Shown here: piece after piece, positions 9,611 through 17,765 of the stretch | How the letters are laid out: each line of letters opens with the position of its first letter | How positions within the stretch are numbered: the stretch's first letter is position 1 | From: Pseudomonas brassicacearum | GTDB taxonomy: Bacteria; Pseudomonadota; Gammaproteobacteria; Pseudomonadales; Pseudomonadaceae | Assembly: GCF_003732265.1 (NCBI RefSeq) | Contig: NZ_MOBK01000008.1 | Coordinates: 124,001-188,000 of the forward strand | Length of the DNA: 64,000 nucleotides | Reading direction: 5' to 3' | Made by a program: the position numbers and the translations under genes | The notes under the pieces: model-generated | Told to the model about the DNA's origin: nothing | The model's input: only the letters and a program-made list of their open reading frames with translations | Databases searched by the model: none

Positions 9611-9627
9611 CGGCATCAAAGGCACCG

Positions 9628-9984
9628 CTATTCAGCCTCAAGATCCTCGATCCCATGGGCCTCCCGATCCGCCAGGCAATGCCTGACCCACTCCTGCGTC
9701 TCCGCCGAAAACCCCGCCAACTCCTCCGCTGTGATCAACTCCCGCGCGCACAACCCAAGCAAGTGCGACCGCGCCTCATGCCGTGAAAACCTGAACACGC
9801 CAAACGCCCAATACAGCTCCTTTTGCCTGGACTGCAACAGCTCTTCCGTGGCTTCAATCCGCTCGTAAGGCGCCAGGCTTTTATCCAGCACGGTGCGCTC
9901 GACCTCCTCCATGATCCGGATACACATCCGCTCATGGGCCAACGGCCGCAACGCGCTGTAACGCTTCCAGTCCGACTCGTTCAT
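9628..9984 (-). CDS. Hypothetical helical protein
   Basis: 118 residues, family not recognised. The protein is charged and predicted helical (MNESDWKRYSALRPLAHERM; LAPYERIEATEELLQSRQKE; LCARELITAEELAGF). No signal peptide or membrane segment. A good ribosome site (GCAGGAGTCAGAC) sits just before the ATG, supporting a real gene. An upstream ORF on the same strand (9932-10204) overlaps its first 53 bases. Confidence 0.65.
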   Translation of the reverse strand: MNESDWKRYSALRPLAHERMCIRIMEEVERTVLDKSLAPYERIEATEELLQSRQKELYWAFGVFRFSRHEARSHLLGLCARELITAEELAGFSAETQEWVRHCLADREAHGIEDLEAE

Positions 9985-10204
9985 GTCTGACTCCTGCTTT
10001 GTTCAAGGCTTTAAGCATAGCTGCGCTCCGAGAGCCATCACCCCAATCCTCAAATTGCGCAGTGCTCAAACCTCGCGCAATCATCAAAACAATCACCGCC
10101 ATTAACAGCAATAAAATCTCGATAAATTCGACTTTCCGGGTATTCCTCTCAATTTTTTTCGACTGCTTGCCATCCTTCACCCCCGCGGTTAGGGTTGAAG
10201 GCAT
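9932..10204 (-). CDS. Possible small membrane protein (doubtful)
   Basis: A 90-codon ORF with one clear hydrophobic segment (EFIEILLLLMAVIVLMIARG) after a basic N-terminus, preceded by AAAGG with a 5-base spacing. It overlaps the following gene by 53 bases and lies opposite the start of the small ORF at 10203 on the other strand. It could equally be a chance ORF in the leuA upstream region. Only one of the two opposing readings needs to be real. Confidence 0.3.
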   Translation of the reverse strand: MPSTLTAGVKDGKQSKKIERNTRKVEFIEILLLLMAVIVLMIARGLSTAQFEDWGDGSRSAAMLKALNKAGVRHERVGLEALQRVAAVGP

Positions 10205-10280
10205 GAAAACCTTTCACACCCTCATTCAGCTTCGCCAGCACCGCAGCCTGTGCCTCGTCAGCGCACGACTGCCAGGCTGA
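10203..10280 (+). CDS. Candidate leuA leader peptide (25 codons)
   Basis: A short ORF starts MKTFHTLIQLRQ and ends 91 bases before leuA. Five of 25 residues are Leu, but they are not consecutive as in classical leu attenuators. TAGGG lies 8 bases before the ATG. Its position and composition suggest a regulatory upstream ORF; this is inference. Confidence 0.35.
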   Translation: MKTFHTLIQLRQHRSLCLVSARLPG

Positions 10281-10332
10281 ATCGCGGTGCCTCGCCCCAC
10301 GCTTTTCCCCAAGAACATTTGATCCACCGGCA

Positions 10333-10350
10333 GGCCGCCTTTTTTCGGCC
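10333..10350 (+). promoter_or_regulatory. Hairpin in the leuA leader
   Basis: GGCCG and CGGCC pair across an 8-base loop containing six T residues, ending 21 bases before the leuA ATG and just ahead of its ribosome site (AAGGA). It may be part of an attenuator together with the upstream ORF at 10203. Confidence 0.35.
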
Positions 10351-10371
10351 AACACAATAAGGATTCCCCCG

Positions 10372-12051
10372 ATGAGCATGCTCAAAGACCCGTCTTCGAA
10401 ATACCGCGCGTTCCCGACCATCGACATCCCGGACCGCACCTGGCCGTCGAAGACCATCACCGCCGCGCCGATCTGGTGCAGTTCTGACCTTCGTGATGGC
10501 AACCAGTCGCTGATCGAGCCAATGGACGCGGTCAAGAAACTGCGCTTCTGGAAAACCCTGGTGTCGGTCGGTGTGAAAGAAATCGAGGCGTCGTTCCCGG
10601 CCGCTTCGCAAACCGACTTCGACTTCGTGCGTACCCTGATCGAAGGCAAGCACATCCCGGATGACACCACTATTCAGGTGCTGACCCAGGGCCGTGAAGA
10701 CTTGATCGAACGCACCTTCGAATCCCTGCGCGGCGCGAAGAAAGCCATCGTTCACCTGTACAACGCGACCTCCCCTTCTTTCCGCCGGATTGTCTTCAAC
10801 CAGGACAAGGACGGGATCAAGGAAATCGCTGTCAGTGCGGCCAAGCTGTTCGTCAAATACGCTGCCATGCAACCGGACACCGAGTGGACCTTTGAGTACT
10901 CGCCAGAGACCTTCAGCGCCACCGAACTGGAATTCGCCAAAGAAGTCTGCGATGCCGTGATCGAGGTCTGGAACCCGACGCCTGAGCACAAGATGATCCT
11001 CAACTTGCCTGCCACCGTCGAATGCGCCACCCCGAACATCTATGCCGACCAGATCGAATGGTTCGGCCGTCACATCAACCGTCGTGACAGCGTGATCATC
11101 AGCCTGCACACCCACAACGACCGTGGCACCGGTGTTGCCGCTACCGAATTGGGCCTGATGGCCGGTGCCGACCGTGTCGAAGGCTGCCTGTTCGGCAACG
11201 GCGAGCGTACCGGTAACGTCGACCTCGTGACCGTGGCGTTGAACCTCTACACCCAGGGCGTGCACCCTGAGCTGGACTTCTCCGACATCGACGGCGTGCG
11301 CAAAGTCGTCGAAGAGTGCAACCAGATCCAGGTGCACCCACGTCATCCGTACGTTGGCGACCTGGTGCATACTGCGTTCTCCGGCTCCCACCAGGATGCG
11401 ATCCGCAAGGGCTTCGCTCAGCAGAAACCGGACGCCTTGTGGGAAGTGCCGTACTTGCCGATCGACCCGGCCGACATCGGTCGCAGCTACGAGGCGGTGA
11501 TCCGCGTCAACAGCCAGTCGGGCAAGGGCGGTATCGCTTACCTGCTGGAACAGGAATACGGCATCAACTTGCCACGCCGCATGCAGATCGAGTTCAGCCA
11601 GGTGGTGCAGCGCGAAACCGATCGCCTGGGCCTGGAAATGACCGCTCAGCAAATCCACGCGTTGCTGCACAGCGAATACTTGCAGGCCAACACCCCGTAC
11701 GCGCTGGTCAGCCATCGCTTGCAGGAAGAAAACGGTCACAGCGCCGTGGAAGTGGAAGTCTCCAGCAAAGGTCAGGGCGAAACCAACCTGCACTGGCGCG
11801 GCAAGGGCAACGGCGCACTGGAAGCTCTGGTGGCCGGCCTGCCGATTCCGGTGGAGATCATGGACTACAACGAACACGCGATCGGCGCGGGCACCAATGC
11901 CAAGGCTGCGGCCTACATCGAGCTGCGTGTGAACGGTGAACGTGCGGTGCACGGTGTGGGTATTGATGAAAACATCACCACTGCCAGCTTCAAGGCCCTG
12001 TTCAGCGCGCTGAACCGCTCGCTGAGCCAGCCGGAAGCGAAAGCGGCGTAA
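10372..12051 (+). CDS. leuA: 2-isopropylmalate synthase
   Basis: 559 residues, the long form found in Pseudomonas. Condenses acetyl-CoA with 2-oxoisovalerate, the first step of leucine synthesis. Visible signatures are SSDLRDGNQSLIEPM (metal-binding Asp), the HTHNDRG metal motif and the C-terminal LeuA allosteric domain (about residues 430-555) that binds leucine. AAGGA precedes the ATG. It is transcribed alone: a strong terminator follows at 12068, and the other leu genes are not in the window. Confidence 0.97.
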   Translation: MSMLKDPSSKYRAFPTIDIPDRTWPSKTITAAPIWCSSDLRDGNQSLIEPMDAVKKLRFWKTLVSVGVKEIEASFPAASQTDFDFVRTLIEGKHIPDDTTIQVLTQGREDLIERTFESLRGAKKAIVHLYNATSPSFRRIVFNQDKDGIKEIAVSAAKLFVKYAAMQPDTEWTFEYSPETFSATELEFAKEVCDAVIEVWNPTPEHKMILNLPATVECATPNIYADQIEWFGRHINRRDSVIISLHTHNDRGTGVAATELGLMAGADRVEGCLFGNGERTGNVDLVTVALNLYTQGVHPELDFSDIDGVRKVVEECNQIQVHPRHPYVGDLVHTAFSGSHQDAIRKGFAQQKPDALWEVPYLPIDPADIGRSYEAVIRVNSQSGKGGIAYLLEQEYGINLPRRMQIEFSQVVQRETDRLGLEMTAQQIHALLHSEYLQANTPYALVSHRLQEENGHSAVEVEVSSKGQGETNLHWRGKGNGALEALVAGLPIPVEIMDYNEHAIGAGTNAKAAAYIELRVNGERAVHGVGIDENITTASFKALFSALNRSLSQPEAKAA

Positions 12052-12067
12052 GCGTTCGCTGAAATGC

Positions 12068-12103
12068 AAAAGGCCCCAAGGTGCGAACCTTGGGGCCTTT
12101 TTG
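12068..12103 (+). terminator. leuA rho-independent terminator
   Basis: A 12-base-pair stem (AGGCCCCAAGGT with ACCTTGGGGCCT) around a GCGA loop is followed by a T-run; an A-run on the other side makes it potentially bidirectional. Confidence 0.9.
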
Positions 12104-12134
12104 TTTGCCTGCCTGTTTTTGTGTTACCCGTCCC

Positions 12135-12240
12135 GGCCTCTTCGCGAGCAAGCCCGCTCCCACAGTAGATTTGGGTGCACATAAGATTTGCGTTCACACA
12201 GATCCAATGTGGGAGCGGGCTTGCCCGCGAAGAGGCCCGG
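12135..12240. repeat. Inverted REP pair, TTCGCGAGCAAGCCCGCTCC family
   Basis: The left arm around 12135-12165 (GGCCTCTTCGCGAGCAAGCC) is mirrored by the right arm 12206-12237 (GGGAGCGGGCTTGCCCGCGA). The arms are slightly diverged and about 40 bases lie between them. Confidence 0.8.
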
Positions 12241-12256
12241 TCAGGCAGCGAGAATC

Positions 12257-13048
12257 TCAGGTAAATTCAAACGTATCGGCATCCAGATTCGCCGGGAAAC
12301 GCGTGCGATAGGCCTGAAGGTCCGCAGCGTTCAGCACCACTTGAAACACGCCGTCGGCTTCACCGGCACTGAGCAGGGTTTCACCCTGGAAATCCAGCAC
12401 CTGACTGTCGCCGGTGTAAGCGAAACCTTTGCCGTCCGTGCCGATGCGATTCACCGCGGCCACGTAGCACAGGTTTTCGATAGCCCGCGCCGGCAGCAAT
12501 CGGTTCCAGTGCTGACGGCGCGCACCCGGCCAGTTGGCGGTGTACAACAGCAAGTCGGTGTCGTGCGCATCGCGGCTCCAGACCGGGAAGCGCAAGTCGT
12601 AACAAATCAGCGGCCGTACACGCCAACCCTTGAGTTCGAACTGCACCTGACGCTCGCCCGGCGTGTAGTGGTTATGCTCGCCGGCCATGCGGAACAGATG
12701 GCGCTTGTCGTAGTGCCACACCTCCCCGTCCGGTCGCGCCCACAGCAGGCGATTGCGATGACTGCCATCTGCGGTTTGAACGATAATGCTGCCAGTGATC
12801 ACCGCGTCGAGTTTGGTCGCCTGAATACGCAGCCACTTGCTGGTCGGACCGTTTTCCGACTCCGCCAGCGTTTCCGACTCCATGGAAAACCCGGTGGTGA
12901 ACATCTCCGGCAGGATGATCAGGTCCGCACCGCGCGCCTGCTCCAGCAACTGCTCGAAATGCTCGAGGTTGGCTTGCCGGTCGTGCCAGGCCAGCGTGGT
13001 CTGGATCAGCGCGACATTCAGGTTGGGCAGTGCACTCAGATCACGCAT
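12257..13048 (-). CDS. yafV: Omega-amidase (nitrilase superfamily, YafV-like)
   Basis: 263 residues. The carbon-nitrogen hydrolase triad is visible: Glu48 in LPEMFTTGF, Lys115 in YDKRHLF and Cys149 in LICYDLRFP. YafV-type enzymes hydrolyse 2-oxoglutaramate or 2-oxosuccinamate to the oxoacid plus ammonia. The gene overlaps the upstream transaminase gene by 13 bases on the same strand, which fits a shared job: the transaminase makes the keto-amide from glutamine and the amidase removes it. The exact substrate is inferred. Confidence 0.88.
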   Translation of the reverse strand: MRDLSALPNLNVALIQTTLAWHDRQANLEHFEQLLEQARGADLIILPEMFTTGFSMESETLAESENGPTSKWLRIQATKLDAVITGSIIVQTADGSHRNRLLWARPDGEVWHYDKRHLFRMAGEHNHYTPGERQVQFELKGWRVRPLICYDLRFPVWSRDAHDTDLLLYTANWPGARRQHWNRLLPARAIENLCYVAAVNRIGTDGKGFAYTGDSQVLDFQGETLLSAGEADGVFQVVLNAADLQAYRTRFPANLDADTFEFT

Positions 13049-14184
13049 AGTTTTGCCGCTGCTTCACGCAGGGTCTCCTCGCGTTTGGCGAAGCACAGGC
13101 GCACCAGGCGCTGGCCTTCAGGTGGGGTCTGGTAGAACACCGAGATCGGGATGCTCGCCACGCCATGTTCGCGGGTCATCCACAACGCCATCTCGACGTC
13201 ATTGAGGTCCGGGCGGATCTGCGAGTAGTCGACCAACTGGAAATAGGTGCCGGTCACGCGAGTGAAACTGAAGCGCGACGGTGCCAGCAAGTCGCAAAAC
13301 AGATCCCGCTTGGCCTGATAGAAACCTGGCAACTCTTCTACGTGTTCCGGGTGCTCGGCCATGAAGTCGGCCAAGGCAAATTGCAGCGGAGTGACGCCGC
13401 AGAAACTGACGTATTGATGCACCTTGCGCAGCTCGGCGGTGAGTGCCGGCGGTGCGACCACGTAGCCGGTTTTCCAGCCGGTAACGTGGTAAGTCTTGCC
13501 GAAGGAACTGACCACGAAGGCGCGTTGATACAGCTCTTCGTGATTGAGCACACTGACGTGAGGCACACCGTCAAACACCAGGTGTTCGTAGACTTCATCG
13601 CTGACCAGATAGATGTCGCGACCGCGTATCAAATCCGCCAACTGATCCAGCTCGGCCCGGCTGATCAGCGCCCCGCTCGGGTTGTGCGGCGAGTTGAGCA
13701 CGATCATCCGCGTGCGCGGCGTGATGGCATCAGCCAGTTTCTGGAAGTCGATGGAGAAATCGTCAAGCCCGAGCTGCACATGCACGCAGCGTCCACCGGC
13801 CAGTTCCACCGATGGCTCGTAACTGTCATAGCAAGGATCGAACACGATCACTTCGTCGCCGTTGTGGATAACCGCCTGAATCGCACAGAAGATCGCCTGG
13901 GTGGCGCCGGGAGTGATGGTCACTTCGTGATCGGCATCGACATTGACGCCATAGCTGCGAGCAATCTTCGCCGACACTTGCTGACGCAATGCCGGCAGGC
14001 CGGTCATAGGCGAATACTGGTTATGGCCATTGGCGATGTGCCGGCCGACTGCATCGCACAGGGCTTGCGGGGCATCGAAATCGGGAAAACCCTGAGACAG
14101 GTTGATCGCCCCGGTTTGCGCCGCGAGTTGAGACATCTGAGTGAAGATAGTGATGCCGACATTCGGCAGCTTACTGGTGATCAT
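13036..14184 (-). CDS. ybdL: Methionine/glutamine aminotransferase (class I/II PLP enzyme, YbdL-like)
   Basis: 382 residues from MITSKLPNVG. A PLP fold-type I aminotransferase; the lysine is in SSFGKTYHVTGWKTGY, with NSPHNPSGA and SDEVYEHL also visible. Close in character to YbdL/MtnE/glutamine transaminase K, which use methionine, aromatic amino acids or glutamine. The ATG at 14184 was preferred to 14211 because of family alignment. It overlaps yafV; together they could regenerate methionine from its keto acid using glutamine as donor. Confidence 0.88.
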   Translation of the reverse strand: MITSKLPNVGITIFTQMSQLAAQTGAINLSQGFPDFDAPQALCDAVGRHIANGHNQYSPMTGLPALRQQVSAKIARSYGVNVDADHEVTITPGATQAIFCAIQAVIHNGDEVIVFDPCYDSYEPSVELAGGRCVHVQLGLDDFSIDFQKLADAITPRTRMIVLNSPHNPSGALISRAELDQLADLIRGRDIYLVSDEVYEHLVFDGVPHVSVLNHEELYQRAFVVSSFGKTYHVTGWKTGYVVAPPALTAELRKVHQYVSFCGVTPLQFALADFMAEHPEHVEELPGFYQAKRDLFCDLLAPSRFSFTRVTGTYFQLVDYSQIRPDLNDVEMALWMTREHGVASIPISVFYQTPPEGQRLVRLCFAKREETLREAAAKLCVI

Positions 14185-14199
14185 CGGTAGCCCCTTGCA

Positions 14200-14330
14200 G
14201 GTGAGCTGCAAGTTTCAAGCTGCAAGCTGCAAGTGGTCAAGCAACAAACCATCAGACACAAAAAAGGGCTCTGACTTGAGCCCTTTTCTGCAGTGACTTG
14301 AAGCTTGCAGCTCGAAACTTAAAGCTGCTT
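14200..14330. repeat. Inverted pair of AGCTGCAAG-rich repeats around the der terminator
   Basis: GAGCTGCAAGTTTCAAGCTG (about 14202-14221) with tandem GCAAGCTGCAAG is mirrored by CTTGCAGCTCGAAACTTAAA (about 14304-14323). The arms flank the terminator at 14260. Similar AGCTTGCAGCTTG elements are, from memory, common between Pseudomonas genes. Confidence 0.65.
14260..14288 (-). terminator. Terminator after der
   Basis: AAAAGGGCTC and GAGCCCTTTT form a 10-base-pair stem around TGACTT. Its position downstream of der on the minus strand suggests it ends the long isc-to-der block. Confidence 0.85.
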
Positions 14331-15800
14331 CTATTTCTTGTCGCGGCGCTTTTTGTCGGCCTTTTTGTGGTGCGACATCATGCGACGCTTCTTGTTGACC
14401 TGCCGGTCGGTCAGCGTGGTCTTTTTACCTTCGAACGGGTTCTCGCCGCCCTTGAACTCGATGCGGATCGGCGTACCGACCAGCTTCAAGACACGACGGT
14501 AAGTGTTTTCCAGGTAACGAACGTAAGACTTCGGCACCTTCTCGATCTGGTTACCGTGGATCACGATGATCGGCGGGTTCGCACCACCCAAGTGGGCGTA
14601 ACGCAGCTTGATCCGGCGGTTGTTGACCATCGGTGGCGCGTGCTCACCGACCGCATCTTCCAGAATCTGGGTGAGGCGGTTGGTCGGCCAGCGGGTCACG
14701 GCGGACTTGAACGAGTTCTGTACCGAGGCGTAGAGGTTGCCCACGCCCGTGCCGTGCAGGGCCGAGATGAAGTGGATGTCGGCGTAATCAACGAAGAACA
14801 GACGACGCTGCAGCTCGACCTTCACGAAATCGCGCTCGCTCGGCGTCATGCCGTCCCACTTGTTGATCGCGATAACCAGCGCGCGACCCGACTCAATGGC
14901 AAAGCCCAGCAGGTTGAGGTCGTGGTCCACCACGCCTTCGCGCGCGTCCATGACGAAGATCACCACGTTGGCGTCTTTGATCGCTTGCAGGGTTTTGACC
15001 ACGGAGAATTTTTCAACTTCTTCGTGGATCTTGCCGCGCTTGCGCACACCGGCGGTGTCGATCAGCGTGTACTTCTCTTCGTTACGCTCGAACGGGATGT
15101 AGATACTGTCGCGGGTGGTGCCGGGTTGGTCATACACGATCACCCGGTCTTCACCGAGCATGCGGTTGACCAGTGTCGACTTGCCGACGTTCGGGCGGCC
15201 AATGATGGCGATCTTGATACCGTCTTTTTCGCTTGGGCCAGGAATGCGCTTGGCTTCCTCACCTTCGGCAACGATCTCTTCTTCGCCTTCTTCCAGCTCT
15301 TCGTCGTCTTTCGGGAAGTCGCTCAGGGCGATTTCCAGCATCTGGGTGATGCCACGACCATGAGCACCGGCGATAGGGATCGCGTGGCCCATGCCCAACG
15401 GGGCGAACTCGGCGCGGGCCATTTCAGGGTCGATGTTGTCGACCTTGTTGGCAACCACGTAGGAGCGCTTGTTACGTTTGCGCAAATGCTCGGCGATCAT
15501 CTGGTCGGCGGCGGTGAAACCGGCCTTGGCATCTACCAGGAACAGAACGACATCCGCTTCTTCAATGGCCAGCAGCGACTGCTCGGCCATTTTTTCGTCC
15601 ATACCGTGCTCGTCACCGGAGATACCGCCGGTGTCGACCAGAATGTAGGAACGCCCTTGCCACTTGGCCTCACCGTATTGGCGATCACGGGTCAGACCGG
15701 ACAAGTCGCCGACGATGGCGTCACGAGTCCTGGTCAGGCGGTTGAACAAGGTGGACTTGCCGACGTTCGGTCGGCCCACCAGGGCGATTACGGGAACCAT
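14331..15800 (-). CDS. der: Ribosome-assembly GTPase Der (EngA)
   Basis: 489 residues starting MVPVIALVGRPNVGKS. Two tandem GTPase domains are visible, each with GRPNVGKST (residues about 8 and 200), DTGG/DTAG switch motifs and NKVD/NKWD base-recognition motifs, then a C-terminal KH-like domain with a basic tail (KKADKKRRDKK). Needed for 50S subunit maturation. GGAGA precedes the ATG at 15800. It follows bamB on the same strand, with a terminator-like hairpin between, so some of its expression may come from a separate promoter. Confidence 0.97.
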   Translation of the reverse strand: MVPVIALVGRPNVGKSTLFNRLTRTRDAIVGDLSGLTRDRQYGEAKWQGRSYILVDTGGISGDEHGMDEKMAEQSLLAIEEADVVLFLVDAKAGFTAADQMIAEHLRKRNKRSYVVANKVDNIDPEMARAEFAPLGMGHAIPIAGAHGRGITQMLEIALSDFPKDDEELEEGEEEIVAEGEEAKRIPGPSEKDGIKIAIIGRPNVGKSTLVNRMLGEDRVIVYDQPGTTRDSIYIPFERNEEKYTLIDTAGVRKRGKIHEEVEKFSVVKTLQAIKDANVVIFVMDAREGVVDHDLNLLGFAIESGRALVIAINKWDGMTPSERDFVKVELQRRLFFVDYADIHFISALHGTGVGNLYASVQNSFKSAVTRWPTNRLTQILEDAVGEHAPPMVNNRRIKLRYAHLGGANPPIIVIHGNQIEKVPKSYVRYLENTYRRVLKLVGTPIRIEFKGGENPFEGKKTTLTDRQVNKKRRMMSHHKKADKKRRDKK

Positions 15801-15830
15801 GCGGCTCTCCACTTCGTTATTTCAGAAAAT

Positions 15831-15856
15831 ACAAAAGCCGCTGCGAGGCAGCGGCT
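15831..15856 (-). terminator. Hairpin between bamB and der
   Basis: AGCCGCTGC and GCAGCGGCT form a 9-base-pair stem; on the minus strand it is followed by TTTG and TATTTT. Probably a partial terminator after bamB. Confidence 0.65.
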
Positions 15857-15939
15857 GGTGCTCGGGGCAGCGCTTGTGGGCGCTGCGAACCCCGTGTTAC
15901 GGGGCTGCCTGGGGATTAACCCCAAGCATAGTCAAACCT

Positions 15940-17091
15940 TTACTTAATGGTCAGGGCTTCCAGTTTGCCGCTGTTGCCATACACATAAATCGTGTCACCC
16001 ACCACCAGCGGACGGGCACGCAGGCCGTCGCTGTCGATCTTTTCGCGGCCGACGAAACGACCGTCCACCTGGCTCAGCAGGTGCAGGTAGCCTTCCATGT
16101 CGCCGACTGCAACGTAGCTGGAGAACACTTCCGGAGCCGACAGTTGACGACGGGCCAGCGAGTCGTTGCTCCACAATGCCGTGGTGGAACGCTCATCGAC
16201 GCCTTCAACCGTGCCCGCGGACAGGCTCACGTAGACGTTGCCAAAACCCTGGGCGACACCGGCATAGCTGGAAGCATCACGCTGCCAGAGCTGACGACCG
16301 CTTTCCAGATCCAGTGCCGCAACGCGCCCCTGATAGCTGGCAACGTACAAAGTACCGCCGGACAGCAGCAAGCCGCCGTCGATATCAACCACACGTTCCA
16401 GCTCCGAACGACCTTGTGGAATCGCTACTCGCTGTTCCCACACCGGCACGCCGTTGGTGATGTCCAGAGCGACCACTTTACCGGTCGACAGGCCAGCCAG
16501 CGCAAGGCGGTTGGTCACGATCGGTGCGCTGGTGCCGCGCAGGGTCAGGACCGCAGGGGTGCTGTCATACAACCAGCGCTGGTTGCCGGTCGCAGCATCC
16601 AGACCGATCAGACGGTCGTCCTGAGTCTGAACGACAACCACGTCACCATTGTTGGCCGGCGGTGCGAGGACTTCACTGGTCACGCGAGCGCGCCATTTCT
16701 CTTCACCGTTGATCGCGTCCAGGGCAACGATTTCGCCTTTGAGCGTGCCGATCATGACCAGCCCGTAACCCACGCCAACGGCGCCGGAAACTGGCAGTTC
16801 GAGATCTTTCTTCCATTTGACGTCGCCATTGCTGCGATCCATCGCGACCACCACGCCAGTGACGTCGGCCGCATAGATGGTGTCGCCATCGATCGCCGGT
16901 ACCAGCATGTTGTAGGTTTCGCCCTGACCGTCACCGATCGAACGACTCCACTGCTTGTGCAAGACCACTTCTTCTTTGAAGTCGACGAGCTCGGCAGGCG
17001 GCAATTCTTTTTTGCTGTTGCTGCTGCAACCCGCGGCCAAAATGGCCAGGGCCAGCAATGCTGCATGTTTCCAACGAATCACGTCACGCAT
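15940..17091 (-). CDS. bamB: Outer-membrane assembly lipoprotein BamB
   Basis: 383 residues. Lipoprotein signal MRDVIRWKHAALLALAILAA followed by the lipobox Cys (AAGC). The rest is a PQQ-type beta-propeller with repeated GxxxALDxxxG/xxW blades. BamB is the scaffold of the BAM complex that inserts beta-barrel proteins. The start at 17091 overlaps the yfgM stop by 8 bases, indicating translational coupling; a longer in-frame ORF to 17271 lies inside yfgM and lacks a signal peptide. Confidence 0.95.
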   Translation of the reverse strand: MRDVIRWKHAALLALAILAAGCSSNSKKELPPAELVDFKEEVVLHKQWSRSIGDGQGETYNMLVPAIDGDTIYAADVTGVVVAMDRSNGDVKWKKDLELPVSGAVGVGYGLVMIGTLKGEIVALDAINGEEKWRARVTSEVLAPPANNGDVVVVQTQDDRLIGLDAATGNQRWLYDSTPAVLTLRGTSAPIVTNRLALAGLSTGKVVALDITNGVPVWEQRVAIPQGRSELERVVDIDGGLLLSGGTLYVASYQGRVAALDLESGRQLWQRDASSYAGVAQGFGNVYVSLSAGTVEGVDERSTTALWSNDSLARRQLSAPEVFSSYVAVGDMEGYLHLLSQVDGRFVGREKIDSDGLRARPLVVGDTIYVYGNSGKLEALTIK

Positions 17092-17725
17092 CCCCTTTGG
17101 CCAGATCGTCCAGCTTGATTTGTAGGCCGCCGACCGCCGCTTCATCCGACAGGGCTGCCTTGGCTTTTTGATACGCCTTGTTCGCTTCGTCGGTACGACC
17201 CAACTGCACCAGCAGGTCGCCTTTGAGTTCTTCACGAGTGGCCAGGAATGCTTTGTCGGCATCGCCTTCAAGCAGTTTCAGGGCTTCATCGGCCTTGTTC
17301 TGCGCGGCCAGTACCTGCGCCAGGCGCTGACGGGCGATTTCACCCAGCGCCGGGTTGGCCGGTTTGGCGATAATGGCTTTCAGCTCGGTGGCGGCGTCGT
17401 CCAGCTTGGCGCTGTCGACCGCGACTTTCGCCACGAACAGGCTGCCGTATTGTGCGTAGGCACTGCCGGCGAACTCGCTGTTGAGCTTGCCAGCCAGGTC
17501 GGCAACACGGGCTGCGTCAGGCTTGCCGTCAGGCGTCAGCGTGGTTTCAAGCAGTTGCTGATAGAGCATCGAGGCGCCTTGCGACTGATTGCTCTGATAC
17601 TTGTGAAAGGCTTGCCAGCCGAACACGATGACCAGCGCCAGCAGGCCGCCAGTAACCAGGGGCTTGCCGTTGCGTGACCACCAGTCCTTCAAATCCGCCA
17701 GTTGTTCGTCTTCGGTACTCGACAC
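17084..17725 (-). CDS. yfgM: YfgM-type TPR protein, SecYEG-associated
   Basis: 213 residues. A short cytoplasmic N-terminus (MSSTEDEQLADLKDWWSRNG) is followed by one membrane helix (PLVTGGLLALVIVFGWQAF) and a periplasmic region with TPR-like helices. In E. coli YfgM links the Sec translocon to periplasmic chaperones. Neighbours hisS and bamB are the usual ones for this gene. Confidence 0.92.
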   Translation of the reverse strand: MSSTEDEQLADLKDWWSRNGKPLVTGGLLALVIVFGWQAFHKYQSNQSQGASMLYQQLLETTLTPDGKPDAARVADLAGKLNSEFAGSAYAQYGSLFVAKVAVDSAKLDDAATELKAIIAKPANPALGEIARQRLAQVLAAQNKADEALKLLEGDADKAFLATREELKGDLLVQLGRTDEANKAYQKAKAALSDEAAVGGLQIKLDDLAKGDA

Positions 17726-17765
17726 CCCAATACTCCTTAATCGCTAAATCGGCTGTTTGACAGCT

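Noticed and set aside
10258..12069. 603-codon minus-strand ORF opposite leuA
   Set aside because: Antisense shadow of leuA with a His/Val/Gly-rich composition typical of reverse-strand frames here.
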